This document shows positions 47,715 through 58,420 of a DNA stretch of 64,000 nt, piece after piece. Position 1 is the stretch's first letter. Each line of letters starts with the position of its first letter. The notes below the pieces were generated by a model. The model had not been told where the DNA came from, made no database searches, and saw only the letters and a program-made list of their open reading frames with translations. The translations under genes and the position numbers were made by a program. The stretch spans positions 111,867,111-111,931,110 of the forward strand of contig NC_060247.1 of the NCBI RefSeq assembly GCF_921293095.1, given 5' to 3'. The DNA is from Ischnura elegans (lineage: Eukaryota > Arthropoda > Insecta > Odonata > Coenagrionidae).

Positions 47715-47835
47715 CTTACTACTGTGCAGGTATTTACCCATGCTCTGAATAGAACTCGATCCAGGTGGGACTCGAACCATGGGCCTTCGGATTAGCAGGC
47801 GAGGACTTTACGACGCCGTCACCGAAGTCTGCAAT
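47715..47835 (-). repeat. tRNA-Ser-like SINE head
   Basis: On the minus strand GGTGACGGCGTCGTAAAG (A-box region), CTGCTAATCC (like the anticodon arm of tRNA-Ser GCT), and GGTTCGAGTCCCACC (B box) appear in tRNA order. A perfect acceptor stem is missing. Best read as a SINE whose head derives from a serine tRNA. Confidence 0.55.
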
Positions 47836-47999
47836 TGATGAAGTTTATGTATTTAACTGTGTTTTTACCTTGGGATATAAATACTAGGTTGTATCAAATC
47901 ACCGCTCGAAGGAAAAGCATCTCCTCACAAGCCGAAAGATTGAAAAATAAAAACTTCTCATAACAATACCGTGTGTGGGATTATCACAAGGCGTTTTGT

Positions 48000-48200
48000 C
48001 GTTCCGACTGTAACAGCATTCTTTTTTTTTCATCGTCCCCCGCTGCTTCTCCCCTGGGATTCGGAAATGTCACCGTCTGCTCTCAGTGTCTTCCCTCCCT
48101 ATCTGGCGTTGGGGCTTCGGCCAACAATCCCCCACCCCTCCCTCCATATCTCCCACGTTCCAAACCCTCGCAGTTGGGAAAACGGCCAAAGCTGACCAAT
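48000..48200. other. C-rich island
   Basis: Pyrimidine- and C-rich with Pro/Ser-rich open frames in two frames; composition explains them. Confidence 0.35.
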
Positions 48201-48279
48201 GATTTTTAAGTCCTAATGTCAATATTTTTGCGCGCTAACTATAAGTGAGCAATTGTTCACTCACCCGAAACTTCAACCC

Positions 48280-48485
48280 GAAGGTTGGTATGTTTAGGTG
48301 AGGGTAGATCTCACCCCGGACTAAGTCGCTGGCGTGTGTATTTCTCATATTAAGGTTGGTGAAAGTTCCCTTCCCTGGGTAACCCAGCACCTCAAGAATT
48401 TTTTAATGGGCGTCCAGAGACTTCACCCAGGCTTTGAACCAAGGACTGTTCGGTCGGCATTCGAGCTCTCCGCACTTATGCCTTT
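48280..48485 (-). repeat. tRNA-derived SINE, copy 2
   Basis: The reverse complement has GCGGAGAGCTCGAATGCCGA (head) and B box GGTTCAAAGCC. The body CATTAAAAAATTCTTGAGG and TTACCCAGGGAAGGGAAC aligns with copy 1 at 41785-41850. Confidence 0.65.
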
Positions 48486-49123
48486 GCTTTGCTAGTCGTT
48501 TTGGTTTTTTTCAAACTTCTTTGGATTTTTAGTGATTGGAATGGGTGAAATTCAGATGATGAGAGGACAACGATCCGTTCGCTCAGATCCGAAATAGAAA
48601 TTTAATAAGATAACTAGGTAAATTGATTGGAAAAATAAGTCATGACGACAAAAAAATCTTCCTCATTAAGCCATTTTCTCACAAGATTAAAATGAAACAA
48701 TGGAAAAGTTACCGCCTATTTTTCATGAGTTAGTGACGTCTTTCAAGTTCTGTTGCATAAAGTCGTGCTGAAAGACTTGATCCTTGGAGGAAAGAATCGT
48801 TCATTAACGTGTTAATGTCAGCAAACCACGTGAGGCAAATGCACGAGGCTGAGAAGATACGTGAGAAGCGGCGAGCCGCTCGGCAAGAGTCAGAGACGTC
48901 ATCAATTTACCATCAAAAACCTTCGATATTTCGCCATGAATAGCCCTAAAAGTAGACGACCAATCTAAAAACGGAAAAATGCCGGACCCTTCATTTTCAA
49001 AACTCTATCGCAATCGACAATAATACAAAAATAACAGAAACGATAAATTTAGAGAGTTATATTGCCGAGCAAATAGGTATGGAAATTCGTTTTTCCCCCG
49101 CACGGCAAAAGACTTTAAAGCAC
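48486..49123. other. Non-coding stretch
   Basis: Nothing supported. Confidence 0.5.
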
Positions 49124-49281
49124 GTTTTACACGGGGCACGGAATCGCGCAGGTTAGAGCTGCATTAATTTCTAAAATGGCGTGGAATTGCGCGAATGCAT
49201 GAACGAAATTAGAACAGAGGCTATTTTGCCATCTCACGTCCACGCATTCTCGCATGTGCAAGGACGTGCCCCGTGTAAAAC
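49124..49281. mobile_element. TTTTACACGGGG-type MITE, copy C (reference copy)
   Basis: A 158-base element with perfect 17-base inverted ends: GTTTTACACGGGGCACG and CGTGCCCCGTGTAAAAC. It contains GCGCGAATGCATGAACG and CATTCTCGCATG, which relate it to copies A and B at 26.6-27.6 kb. Short, non-coding, high stem potential: a classic MITE. Confidence 0.8.
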
Positions 49282-51300
49282 CCCGTGCCTTAGCAAATGG
49301 TAGGCGTAATTCCGTTGGATCATTTCCTTTTTACGTGTAAACGGTTGGTGTCCTAGCAACCTCCACAATCGCATATTGACGTTGCTTGCGGAGTAGTATG
49401 TAGATAAAAATGGTAAAGGAGCCTATTGTAGTTTGTATTTTTACTCGATATATAATGAATACACAAAGTCTTGGAGACCAAAATGCATGGTTTGTAAAAT
49501 TATTCACCAAAAAAAGGTTTGCTAAAATATTTATCAGTTTCAACTAATTTCCCTAATACCTTGTTCTCACCCCAAGCAATGAAACACGACATTATTTTTT
49601 CAAATGGACCGCCAGCGTTATAGCTAGCATCGTTTAACCGTCGTAACTCACCATTTTTTGACTCATTAACTTCAAATATCTCTTAAAATCATGACGAAGA
49701 TAGCTCCTTTGAACTCGCTATGCTTCTGTTTTAGAATATTAATTCAATATTTCAAATCAATCAAGTGTATTTCCAGTATAAAGAAATAACCGTGATTTGC
49801 GAGTTACGGGCTAGAAAGAAATTCAACTCTTTCATATGTGCAATAGCGATACTGCGTATTCATGGCCTACTACTGGCCTGATTTATGGCAAAAATTAGCG
49901 AAAGATTAAATGTTTAGCGAAAAATTTACGTCAAAGTTATTGAGTATTTGCATAAAAACTAACCCATACTAAACATAACATTCTTCTAAGAACCAGCAGC
50001 TAATTGTCGCACATACTGTGTTAAAATTGAGCTTTCCTCAGGTGATTGCTTTTCCAGAGCTTGTTTGTCTAATATTCATTCTATTTTTATTTCCAAAAGT
50101 TTTTCGTGTGTGGCGCACGGATTAAATGAAGAGCTTATTAAATAAAAGCAAGAAGGGCGCTGAAACAAATGAATACGAGAGTGCGCACAAAATAAATTTC
50201 ACACTAATTCAAAATATGTCTGACGTTACGCTAATTTTGGACTCAAATTACCCAAGTATCATGGAATAATAGGTTAATTGTAGCTTTGCTATAATAAATT
50301 GTTAAATAAAGGGATTCTCATTACTTCATAATGATTGTTAAATCCAGGGAGTCACGCCTGAAACAACGGAATACATCGCGCTAAGTTCTGATTGCGGTTA
50401 ACGTGGGAGTGCTGAAATGGTGGTGGGAACCTGGAATTTCCCCACTACCCAACCACTGGTCCCTTATACTATTCCTATCCTCCATGCGCCCAGGGACTGA
50501 AAATATGTGAACATCCATACTTCGAAGAGCGCTATTGGATCCACTCCATAAAAGTATATGACGTTTAATGGAGTCAAATAGGGCGAATGGAGATGGAAGG
50601 CCAACTTGAAAGGGTTCTTTCGCATTCCGCATTCCAACCAGTTTAACCCTTTCTATGTTCCGTTATAAAAATACCGAGGGTCGATAGATGTATTCTGACG
50701 TCTGATAGTGTGGCGTTTCGTAGTTGTTCGTGTTTTACACTCACATTACCTTACTTTGTATACTGTGATCTATATTTTGCTATATTAAAAATGTAAAAAC
50801 AGATATAGAAATTTCTGTACACATAAAGAGAGTTGATTCGTACTGACCTTCCCCGGTGGGATACTAAAATATTGTAAATTAAAATTAACTAGCTAATTCC
50901 ACTTACACATTTATTCACATGCAGTCTACTGTTCCTGGAGAGATATCACTGAAGAGCACAGTGCAAAGATACACAAATATATTCTTACAAGGTGCCTCTG
51001 GCTGCGAGACAGTTTAAACACGCGTTGTAGAGTTTTTAAATTCAGATAAGTAGACTATACCTTCTACGACCATTTTTTATTAACACGACCGGTTTTAATG
51101 CATTCATATTATCGCAAGGTTTACGGACGATGACGATAGCATGAAATGTATTGAAATCCGTCATCTGAATAAAAGTGTTTGTGGAGAGTTGCTAGCATGT
51201 GGATAAACTCTTCTCGGGATTCTCACCAGATCAATTTTTCCATAATGGCTAAAGTTTCAAGCTCCGACTCGGGGCTCATACTCAGTGCTAGCAAAAAAAT
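49282..51300. other. AT-rich non-coding stretch
   Basis: No gene or repeat is supported over 2 kb. Confidence 0.5.
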
Positions 51301-51600
51301 CATTCGCCGGGAAAGCATCAAATCATATTTCAGTTGTTGGTATGTTTTGATTTTCAATATCTCTACACCTCATTTTCTGGAGGAAGAGTTCTCGGGTTTC
51401 CAGCGAGGTCCAAGGGTTTTTCTGCACCGATGTTTCGAAGGCTAAGTCTGCCATTGTCTTCAGGTCTTCATTCACCCTGAAGACGATGGCAGACTTAGCC
51501 TTCGAAACATCGGTGCAGAAAAACCCTTGGACCCGGCTGGAAACCCGAGAACTCTTCCTCCAGTCTATTCGCCGGCAAAACCTTAGATCCTTAACTCTCT
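51301..51600. mobile_element. PLE-like palindrome with near-perfect 88-base arms
   Basis: Arms 51375-51464 and 51476-51563 are nearly identical inverse complements around an 11-base loop. Each carries CTGAAGA, about 20 bases, and GAAACATC (minus 51463-51457 and 51436-51429; plus 51477-51483 and 51504-51511). The right side ends in the shared tail read on the minus strand (GATCTAAGGTTTTGCCGGCG). A second copy of the tail, ATTCGCCGGGAAAGCATC, at 51302 belongs to a separate truncated copy. No protein is encoded. Confidence 0.65.
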
Positions 51601-52599
51601 TTCTCTTAGAAAAAGCTCATATTCCCTTTGAATGAACTATAAACAACTCATACCATAAATAATAAATTAAGTATTGACGCAAGAAAGATTCATTTAAAGT
51701 ATAAATAAACTAAGAAAGAGACACTTATAGCATTTAGTACGCTGTACGGGACGCTTCTTGCGGATCTGTGGGATAAATTAAATTCAGCATTTTCGGATTC
51801 TGTCCACGTGTGCCGACGAAAATTCACTACAGTATCGCCAGCTATCCCATTGGCCTTCTCAAATGAAGGATGGCAAGAATTCTCGTGGTACTCAATAATA
51901 TTTGGGATTTTTGGCGATGAAACCAGGAAATTTTCTTCGGCCTATCAGGGAACTTCCTCAAATTTTCGCGGAATTTTTCCTTTCCATTCACTATAGGGCG
52001 CATACGCATCTTCCATGTGGAAATTATTTTATCTTTCCGAGATTTCTACGCCCTCTTTCATGATTCGGGATAAATATTTCCCTTCTTTCAATATTATTTG
52101 GCATCGGCGGGCAACTGTGGGAATTAGCTTTTTACACTATGGAATGCGCTTTGCAAGGTTTTTTTTTAGCTGGATTTCGGCGAATTGCTGATTTTTCTCT
52201 CGCAGCGCTCATATGGACTAAATTCCCTAGGCCGTACAGTTACACATAGAAATATTCCCTATGTTTGTTTGTGAAGACCGTATTTTTCTCTTGTATGTCC
52301 CTGCAGTACTAAAGGCTGATTCAGGTAGTTTCCAGGGAGTTATCTTAGTTGCTCCATTTGGAAATTGTTACCTCTCTTATTTTACTTCATGCATTTTTTC
52401 CCCTTCAATGGGGATAGATAGATAATAGAAAATTGATGCCAATAAATTGCAACTAATAATTTAACCAATAGAATTAACATATGGTGGAGTACAGGCACCG
52501 CTGTGGTAAGCAAAGTTCTCTTGACCACGGCGACTTGACTTAACAGTGCTTTATTAGTTTTTAAAATGATCTGCTTGAAAAAAAAATTCATTCCTTACA
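51601..52599. other. Non-coding stretch
   Basis: Nothing supported. Confidence 0.5.
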
Positions 52600-52742
52600 C
52601 TATCGTCTTTTTTCGTGGGTTTTAAGAAAATTCGTTGAAAACTTTCGTTTCAATCCAGTCCTGATTTTCCTTAAAGTCTCTTGCGATTTTTGCTTCTAGG
52701 ATAGGGGATAGCTGGCCCCTCCTGCCCCTCGCCGGGTACGCC
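52600..52742 (-). mobile_element. GGCGTACCC-ended MITE-like element, copy 3 (truncated)
   Basis: The reverse complement starts GGCGTACCCGGCGAGGGG and runs through CTTTAAGGAAAATC and GACTGGATTGAAAC, collinear with copy 1 to its position about 16960. The distal half and right terminus are missing. Confidence 0.75.
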
Positions 52743-52999
52743 CATGTCTCTTGAATATGAGAAATAGACAGAAACAGCTGGCTGATGCGGCCAAAAGCAG
52801 AGCATTACGATTTTAATTTTTAATTAAGTTAAGAAACGGTTTTATTTCACAAGGGCAAGGGAAAAATACTTAATTACCAATTGTCATGAACCTGCGTATT
52901 AATGTGCAAAAATATTTTGCAAAAATAAATTAATCACCTCACTTTGTAGTCCTTCAATTTTAAACAATTTATTAGCCAACGGCTGTCCCATCATAACCA

Positions 53000-53460
53000 C
53001 GATCCTGACTGTGGGAAAGATGGAGGTTGAGTATCCAAACCCCGCCTCCCAGGCGTAAGCCATTGTGTATGTGATACTTCAGATCGCCGTCAGGTTTTTC
53101 CTCGAGGGAATGTGCGGCATTATAAGCGAGCGTAAACTGAGTGCTGCGCAGGAGATTTGAGGGCGAAAGCCGAGACGTGGGAAGGAGGGCGGGCTGGCGG
53201 GCGGGCGTGGGTAGCCGGCGGTGGGAGGAAGGATTAAGCCCGTGTCCCCTGGGAAACGCGGAAATGTCAGGCGGATTGAGCGCCAATTAGGGCTCTTTTC
53301 CTCGGCGATTACGACCCCATTCCCCCACCCACCTAAAGCCACCGCCCCCTATCCCTCTCCCAGCTCCCTCCATGGCCAATTCGAGAATCCCAAGGAAGTC
53401 GGAATATACTGGAAACGCTGTTTCCGAGTTTTTGGCGAGGTCAAATTTCCCCCATCTTAG
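53000..53460. other. GC-rich island
   Basis: Balanced GC-rich sequence with open frames on both strands and GCATTATAAGCGAGCG at about 53118. No exon or domain is recognised. Confidence 0.35.
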
Positions 53461-54556
53461 TTTGACAATTTTTGGACTTAGTCTCCGACTGATATTTTGA
53501 GTTGGCTAAGTTTTGATCTGAAAATGCTCTACGATAAGTGAAAAATGCCACGATAATCACTAATGTTTCGCCGGGGATTGTCATAGGATTTTTCTCATCA
53601 TTCGCGATACTTCTACCAATGAATAAACTCGGTGTCTGTCAGCCGCCTTATTGGTGGAGATATCCTTGAAAATATACTTTTGTACTGTAAATTTTAGATT
53701 TCCGTTGGCTATACTAACATTAAATACCAGTATAAGTGCAGGTGAATGACTAGTTTACACTCGTAAAATTTTATTTTCTATCAAGCTGGTTGTAAAACGT
53801 AACCGTGGCGATCGATAATAATATTTCCCAGGGAAAAGATGTTTGAGACATAACTTCGCGAAGCCTAACAGTGAAGCAAGAAAAAAAGGTTTACAGTGTG
53901 GGTTCCATAGTTTATTTTGATGTACTTACCGGTTATGACCAAAAATTTCACCACACAGTAAGCATTGACTCTTATGGGATTGTCAATGTTTTGGTCAAAG
54001 TAGGCGAGGCAAATCCTACCCAAGCACCCCATTCCTGCCACACTTCGCTCCACTCTCTGAAGCAGTGGTGCCCCCTCCAGTATATTGCAACCTCCTTGGA
54101 GAATCCAGACTACTGCGGCGCCAACTATAAGCCAAATTCGGAAGTAGAGCTATGAGGTTACCGAGAAATTACCTTATGAAACCACGTAGACTCTGACTAA
54201 CTTAGAGAGTAAGACACGTAATTGTCTGACAGGCAAACGATCTTCTCATGCTTGAGATTAGAAACAAGTTACAAAAATTACTGTATGATATATTATCTAT
54301 ATTTTTACATGAGTTATTAACATGGAATTAAATGATTGAGGCTTCATAATGCACCAAAAATGAACGTAATTATAACACCATATTAAAAATTTTGTCCGTG
54401 TGTTTTAAGCCTCTGGGGGGGGGGGGGACGTGCCCCCGTACCCTCCCCCTAAATCCACCTACGTTCTCTTCTTAAAGTTTTTATAGAGATCCTCTTCTCC
54501 CCTACTCCCCTTAGGTCCTTGTTGCTCACTCGGTTTATTCAATTTCATATTTACAT
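53461..54556. other. Non-coding stretch with G homopolymer
   Basis: A 94-residue open frame (53871-54155) is unrecognised; a shadow frame on the minus strand is also open. A run of about 14 G at 54415-54428, followed by C-runs, resembles the G/C-run segment of the GGCGTACCC-ended family without its ends. Confidence 0.4.
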
Positions 54557-54852
54557 TATATATATGCATGTATTTATATAACATAAAAATACCACAGGTC
54601 GGCAGAATCACAGGACACAAAAAAAGATAAAAAAACACTCGCAGTACTAAATTTTCGGTGGCGCATTACCACCTTCCTCAGAGTTAGGTATGAGACTAAG
54701 TCTCCTGAGTCTCCCGGTGGTAATGCGCCAACGAAAATTTAGTACTGTGAGTCTTTTTTTGTGTCCAGTGATTCTGCCCAACCTGTGGTATTTTTATGTT
54801 ATTTACCTCGTCGAGGAACATTTCGAAGTATGCATTTATATATGCATATGTA
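54557..54852. mobile_element. Long palindrome, PLE-like with hammerhead-like core
   Basis: The inner arms (54592-54674 and 54717-54789) share CACAGGTCGGCAGAATCAC, AGTACTAAATTTTCG and GCGCATTACCACC as inverse complements. The outer parts share ATAACATAAAAATACCACAG. On the minus strand CTGAGGA, one A, a perfect stem GGTGG/CCACC and GAAAA follow in order (54681-54651). The plus-strand copy has CTGAGTC and a weaker stem. The tail motif was not found. Confidence 0.6.
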
Positions 54853-55525
54853 TTCCCTTTTCATTCCCTTATTGCCAAGTCTGCAAGCAATGTTAATATT
54901 CCTCGAGAGCAGCTTTCCGAAACGTTGATGTAGTTTCCAAGTCGATACGTTCTTCCGCTAACGATGATTCGTTTTCTCGTGTAATGCGGGTATCAACGAA
55001 ACTTCTTTATGATAAGTTTAAAAAAGCAACGTGTCTAATGCTACCTCGAACTCGGATTCGTACGACGTGAAAAATTGCGGAACTGAATCCCCGCTGTCGA
55101 GGAAGTCGCTCTGTATCTTATGTATGTATCCCTCCCCGACAAGTACCCCCTCCATCAATACCTTCTGTCTGCTCCGTATTTCATCTAAAATCTACCCCTC
55201 CTCAACCACCATCTCCAGAACTTAGTCGTTCCAGTAATATATGACATCCAGTCATTACAAGAAGAAAGAAACGCCGCCCGGAATATTCTGAATCCACAAC
55301 TACAATCAGATACATATTTACGCGCAGCATAACGCGAGATTCTTAGCCCTGACGAGGTCTCCGTCAGAGGGGAGTTATTGGAACTTTGGCTTGTTTTATA
55401 AATGACGGGTTAGCCCAAAAATAATCCTGAATTACGATGACTAAATGTTGAAAACGGGTGTGTCTGTTGCCGAATGTATTTAACATGATGGAAAAGTTCA
55501 ATTTTCTAGAGTCTCACCATTAGAT
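54853..55525. other. Non-coding stretch
   Basis: Nothing supported. Confidence 0.5.
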
Positions 55526-56196
55526 CAATAGGGTAGTTTCCTTCATCAAAGAAAACGAAAGGCATTTATTGCGATTCGTTACCCACCATTAGTGTATTCA
55601 TAATATACAAATTATTTGGTTTTAGAAATACCGGTTTAGACGAATGGCTATGGTCCATTTTTATCTTCATTTGAAAAGGGCCAGATTGGCGCCCATGCGA
55701 TGCCACTCCACGTGATGTCACAGGGACCTAGTTTCTATACGAGAGGATAGGAGTTATACATCGTCTGAGGTTACCAATGCATGCATGAGGCGCAGAGCTC
55801 AGGGAAACATGTCTTCATAATCACCTATTAAAACTGGCTAAGGTCGGAAAGTTTTCTTCATTTGATAAGGTATTAATAATCCTTATTTAAGCCAAGCGCT
55901 ACCAGCCAGCAGGGTACTCAGCTACCAGATAGCAGCCTGCGTCGTATCAGCGCTCAACTCGCCTCAAGGTCACCTCACAGGGCGGCAGCGGGAACCAGAA
56001 ATACGCCACACGGAAAGGTTTCCCGGCATTCATACTTACGCGTCGCGTTTTCGCGCGCTTGAAATTTTTCACTTTTCATTTAATCGCGAAAAATAGATAT
56101 CGTCATTAAAAAATCTAAAAGCGTGAAATACGTACTCCAGGAGTAATAATCTTTCGATTTAGGCAATAAAAAAAATAATAGGAAACCACCCTATTG
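55526..56196. mobile_element. AATAGGGT-ended non-autonomous transposon, copy 3 (best ends)
   Basis: 671 bases with ends CAATAGGGTAGTTTCC and GGAAACCACCCTATTG, inverse complements with one mismatch. Collinear with copies 1 and 2. Flanks do not show a clear target duplication. Confidence 0.85.
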
Positions 56197-56859
56197 GCTG
56201 TTAAAAAGTCCGCCAATCGGTGAAGACTGTGTACGCCGCGCCGGTTAGACAAAGTGGGATCATGTACTTAAGGGACCCCTTACGAAACAAATGTGGCGGC
56301 TCTTGTTAAAACTAGATTTGGGTGTCTTCGATGAGTTTTTAATTGAGTTGATGAGAATACAAGAATATTACGTCAATTTTTTTTTAAATTCTGAAATAAA
56401 ACTTGAAATTTCCCACCTCGATATCACTTTGAAGATGGTGTATTGCCTTGGAAACCTAGGTAGTAATAAATTTTATATTCTTGGAAAGCTGCAAGTATTC
56501 ATTTCAGTATGGAAAAATTTCAATCTATTTACCTAGATTCTTCGTATTTTATTTTGCTGATAAATTCATAAATTGCAGAGTAAATCCAATTTGCACATTT
56601 TTTTGCACAACATTCTACTACCTGTACATGCCTGATTTTAACTCCAATTTACTGCTGCACCGGCCTTTGAAATGGGATTTCTCTTCACTTAAACGATTAT
56701 ATAACGTAACTTTTTCGCTTCTTTTACCGTGGTTGCTCTTTTGTAAAAACTAATATTTATAGATTTAACGTGAACATCCCTTGCACACGCAATTTCTACG
56801 ATGGTCTAAATCAATAGCAGGAAAATAAACGTGTGTAGCTGAATGTTGATGCTGTAATG
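56197..56859. other. AT-rich non-coding stretch
   Basis: Two plus-strand open frames (56291-56536, 56481-56753) are AT-rich in codon content and unrecognised. Confidence 0.4.
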
Positions 56860-57240
56860 TGGAAAGTAAAATAGGGGAGAAGGAAGAGGTCGTTGAATCA
56901 AGTAACGGAAGGGTGTGAGTTGGTTTGTGTCTGGAGGGGAAAAGAGAAGGGGGGGAGAGGTGGGGAGGTGGCTCCTGTTTTCATGGTGGGGGTTGAAGTG
57001 TTGGGAGGGATAAAGCCATGAAAAGAGGATTTGGTCTGCACGAGGGCCTTTCAGGGCATTTGGGATTCGCCGGGGCCATTTTTAGGGTAAGGGCAGGGAG
57101 GAGGGGGGGAGGTGTTGAAGTCAAAAGATTCGGGGAATCAATGCGACCGACCGTAAAAGCAGTTTGGGATTGCAGCAGGGGGAAAAAAAGGAATCCATCG
57201 CCGCCGTTACCCATGGTTCATTAGCGCGGGAGAGAGGACT
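56860..57240. other. G-rich island
   Basis: Long purine-rich, G-rich run. Open frames on both strands follow the skew. Confidence 0.35.
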
Positions 57241-57285
57241 TTGGAGAGGTGCCATTCCACTTAATTAGGTAGCCCGAAGGCAGGG

Positions 57286-57470
57286 GATTTATGATTTGTG
57301 GCTCGAGAAAGTCGTTCCCGCCGAGTAATTTGCGATGTTAATCGATTAATATGACGCGATACGCTACCTCCGCAAATAGGGTGACAATGACCTCATACCA
57401 CGCAAGCTCTTTTGGAGTCATTTAGTGATCGATAATATCTCCGTTAGCAAAATGACATATTCGCAGTTGC
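57286..57470 (+). repeat. Duplicated non-coding segment, member 1
   Basis: TTTATGATTTGT, TATGACGCGATA, CCTCCGC-AATAGGG, AATGACCTCAT, CTTTTGGA-TCATT and TGATCGA align in order with 59448-59590. Member 1 contains GTTAATCGATTAATATG, which includes the palindrome TTAATCGATTAA, a plausible homeodomain-type binding site. Confidence 0.65.
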
Positions 57471-58287
57471 TGTACTGGTGAGGCAGCCAGTACCGCCTCC
57501 AACAAGCCAGTACAGAATGAAACAGGAATTATTTTGCGTATTTGTTCACATCATTGGCTTAATTTGGGGTTTTTGATGCACGGAAAACTTAAATATAAAT
57601 ATAGTCTTCAATTATTAAAGATTTATTAAGAAATGTCTATCATTCAATAAATGCATCTGTTGGCGATACAATTTTGTGGTAGTTCATTTGAACCGACTTA
57701 ACGACCATTCCACTAACGAAAACCGAATAAGTAAAAGAACTTTAGGTTATCAAACACATAGCGGTTCGCAATGGGTATGAAGAAGATCTTATTGGCCAAA
57801 TCTTGTCTGCGAAAATTAGTAGTTGATTCAATCACCACTTCAATCCCCGTTTCTTCTCCAAAGTGGGCAAAATTACCATTAGTAAAAAAAAACTTATCTA
57901 ATATAATAATGCGGCATATCGCACATGAACATGCTAGAATAGGTTTTTAAAATACGATTACAACTGGTAAATTGTTTTTTATTTTAATTCAAAATATGGT
58001 TTTTGTTGAAATGGTTACAAATATGTGTATATCACAATGTACAAATAACAATTGTGTATCATTTAATGTTTGTCAAAGTAGTTGGAAACTTATGGTTGGA
58101 AGGAAAATGAAAGGTAAATGGTGAATTGTGAAACTAAATCATGGTTTTCTAAACATAAAGTTGAGAATAGTCACGTTGCGGATTAAAAACCAATTATTTT
58201 ATATTTTACGTTTACAGTGAATAGATGGATTTTGTAGAAAATAAATTGAGTGGAAGATGCAGATAAAATGTGGAGATCCATTAAAAG
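57471..58287. other. AT-rich non-coding stretch
   Basis: Nothing supported. Confidence 0.5.
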
Positions 58288-58420
58288 ATATGAAGTGATA
58301 GTACTTTGCACTTTTCCTCATAAAACTTTATTTCACTTGGTTCAGCACGTTTCAATGCACTGCAGCATTATCAAGAGTCTCGGGGAAGAAAGGTACAAAG
58401 TAGTATAACTTCATATCTTT
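58288..58420. mobile_element. Short inverted repeat with degenerate hammerhead-like core
   Basis: AGATATGAAGTGATAGTACTTTG (about 58288) pairs with its inverse near 58395-58418. Between them on the minus strand CTTGATA (58375-58369), the stem AATGC/GCATT and GAAACGTG (58353-58346) appear in hammerhead order with substitutions. Confidence 0.45.

Noticed and set aside
47715..47835. Functional tRNA-Ser (GCT) gene
   Set aside because: The anticodon-arm-like CTGCTAATCC and B box are present, but the acceptor stem does not close and the order of stems is disturbed.
54405..54480. Member of the GGCGTACCC-ended family
   Set aside because: Shares only G and C runs; neither terminal sequence is present.
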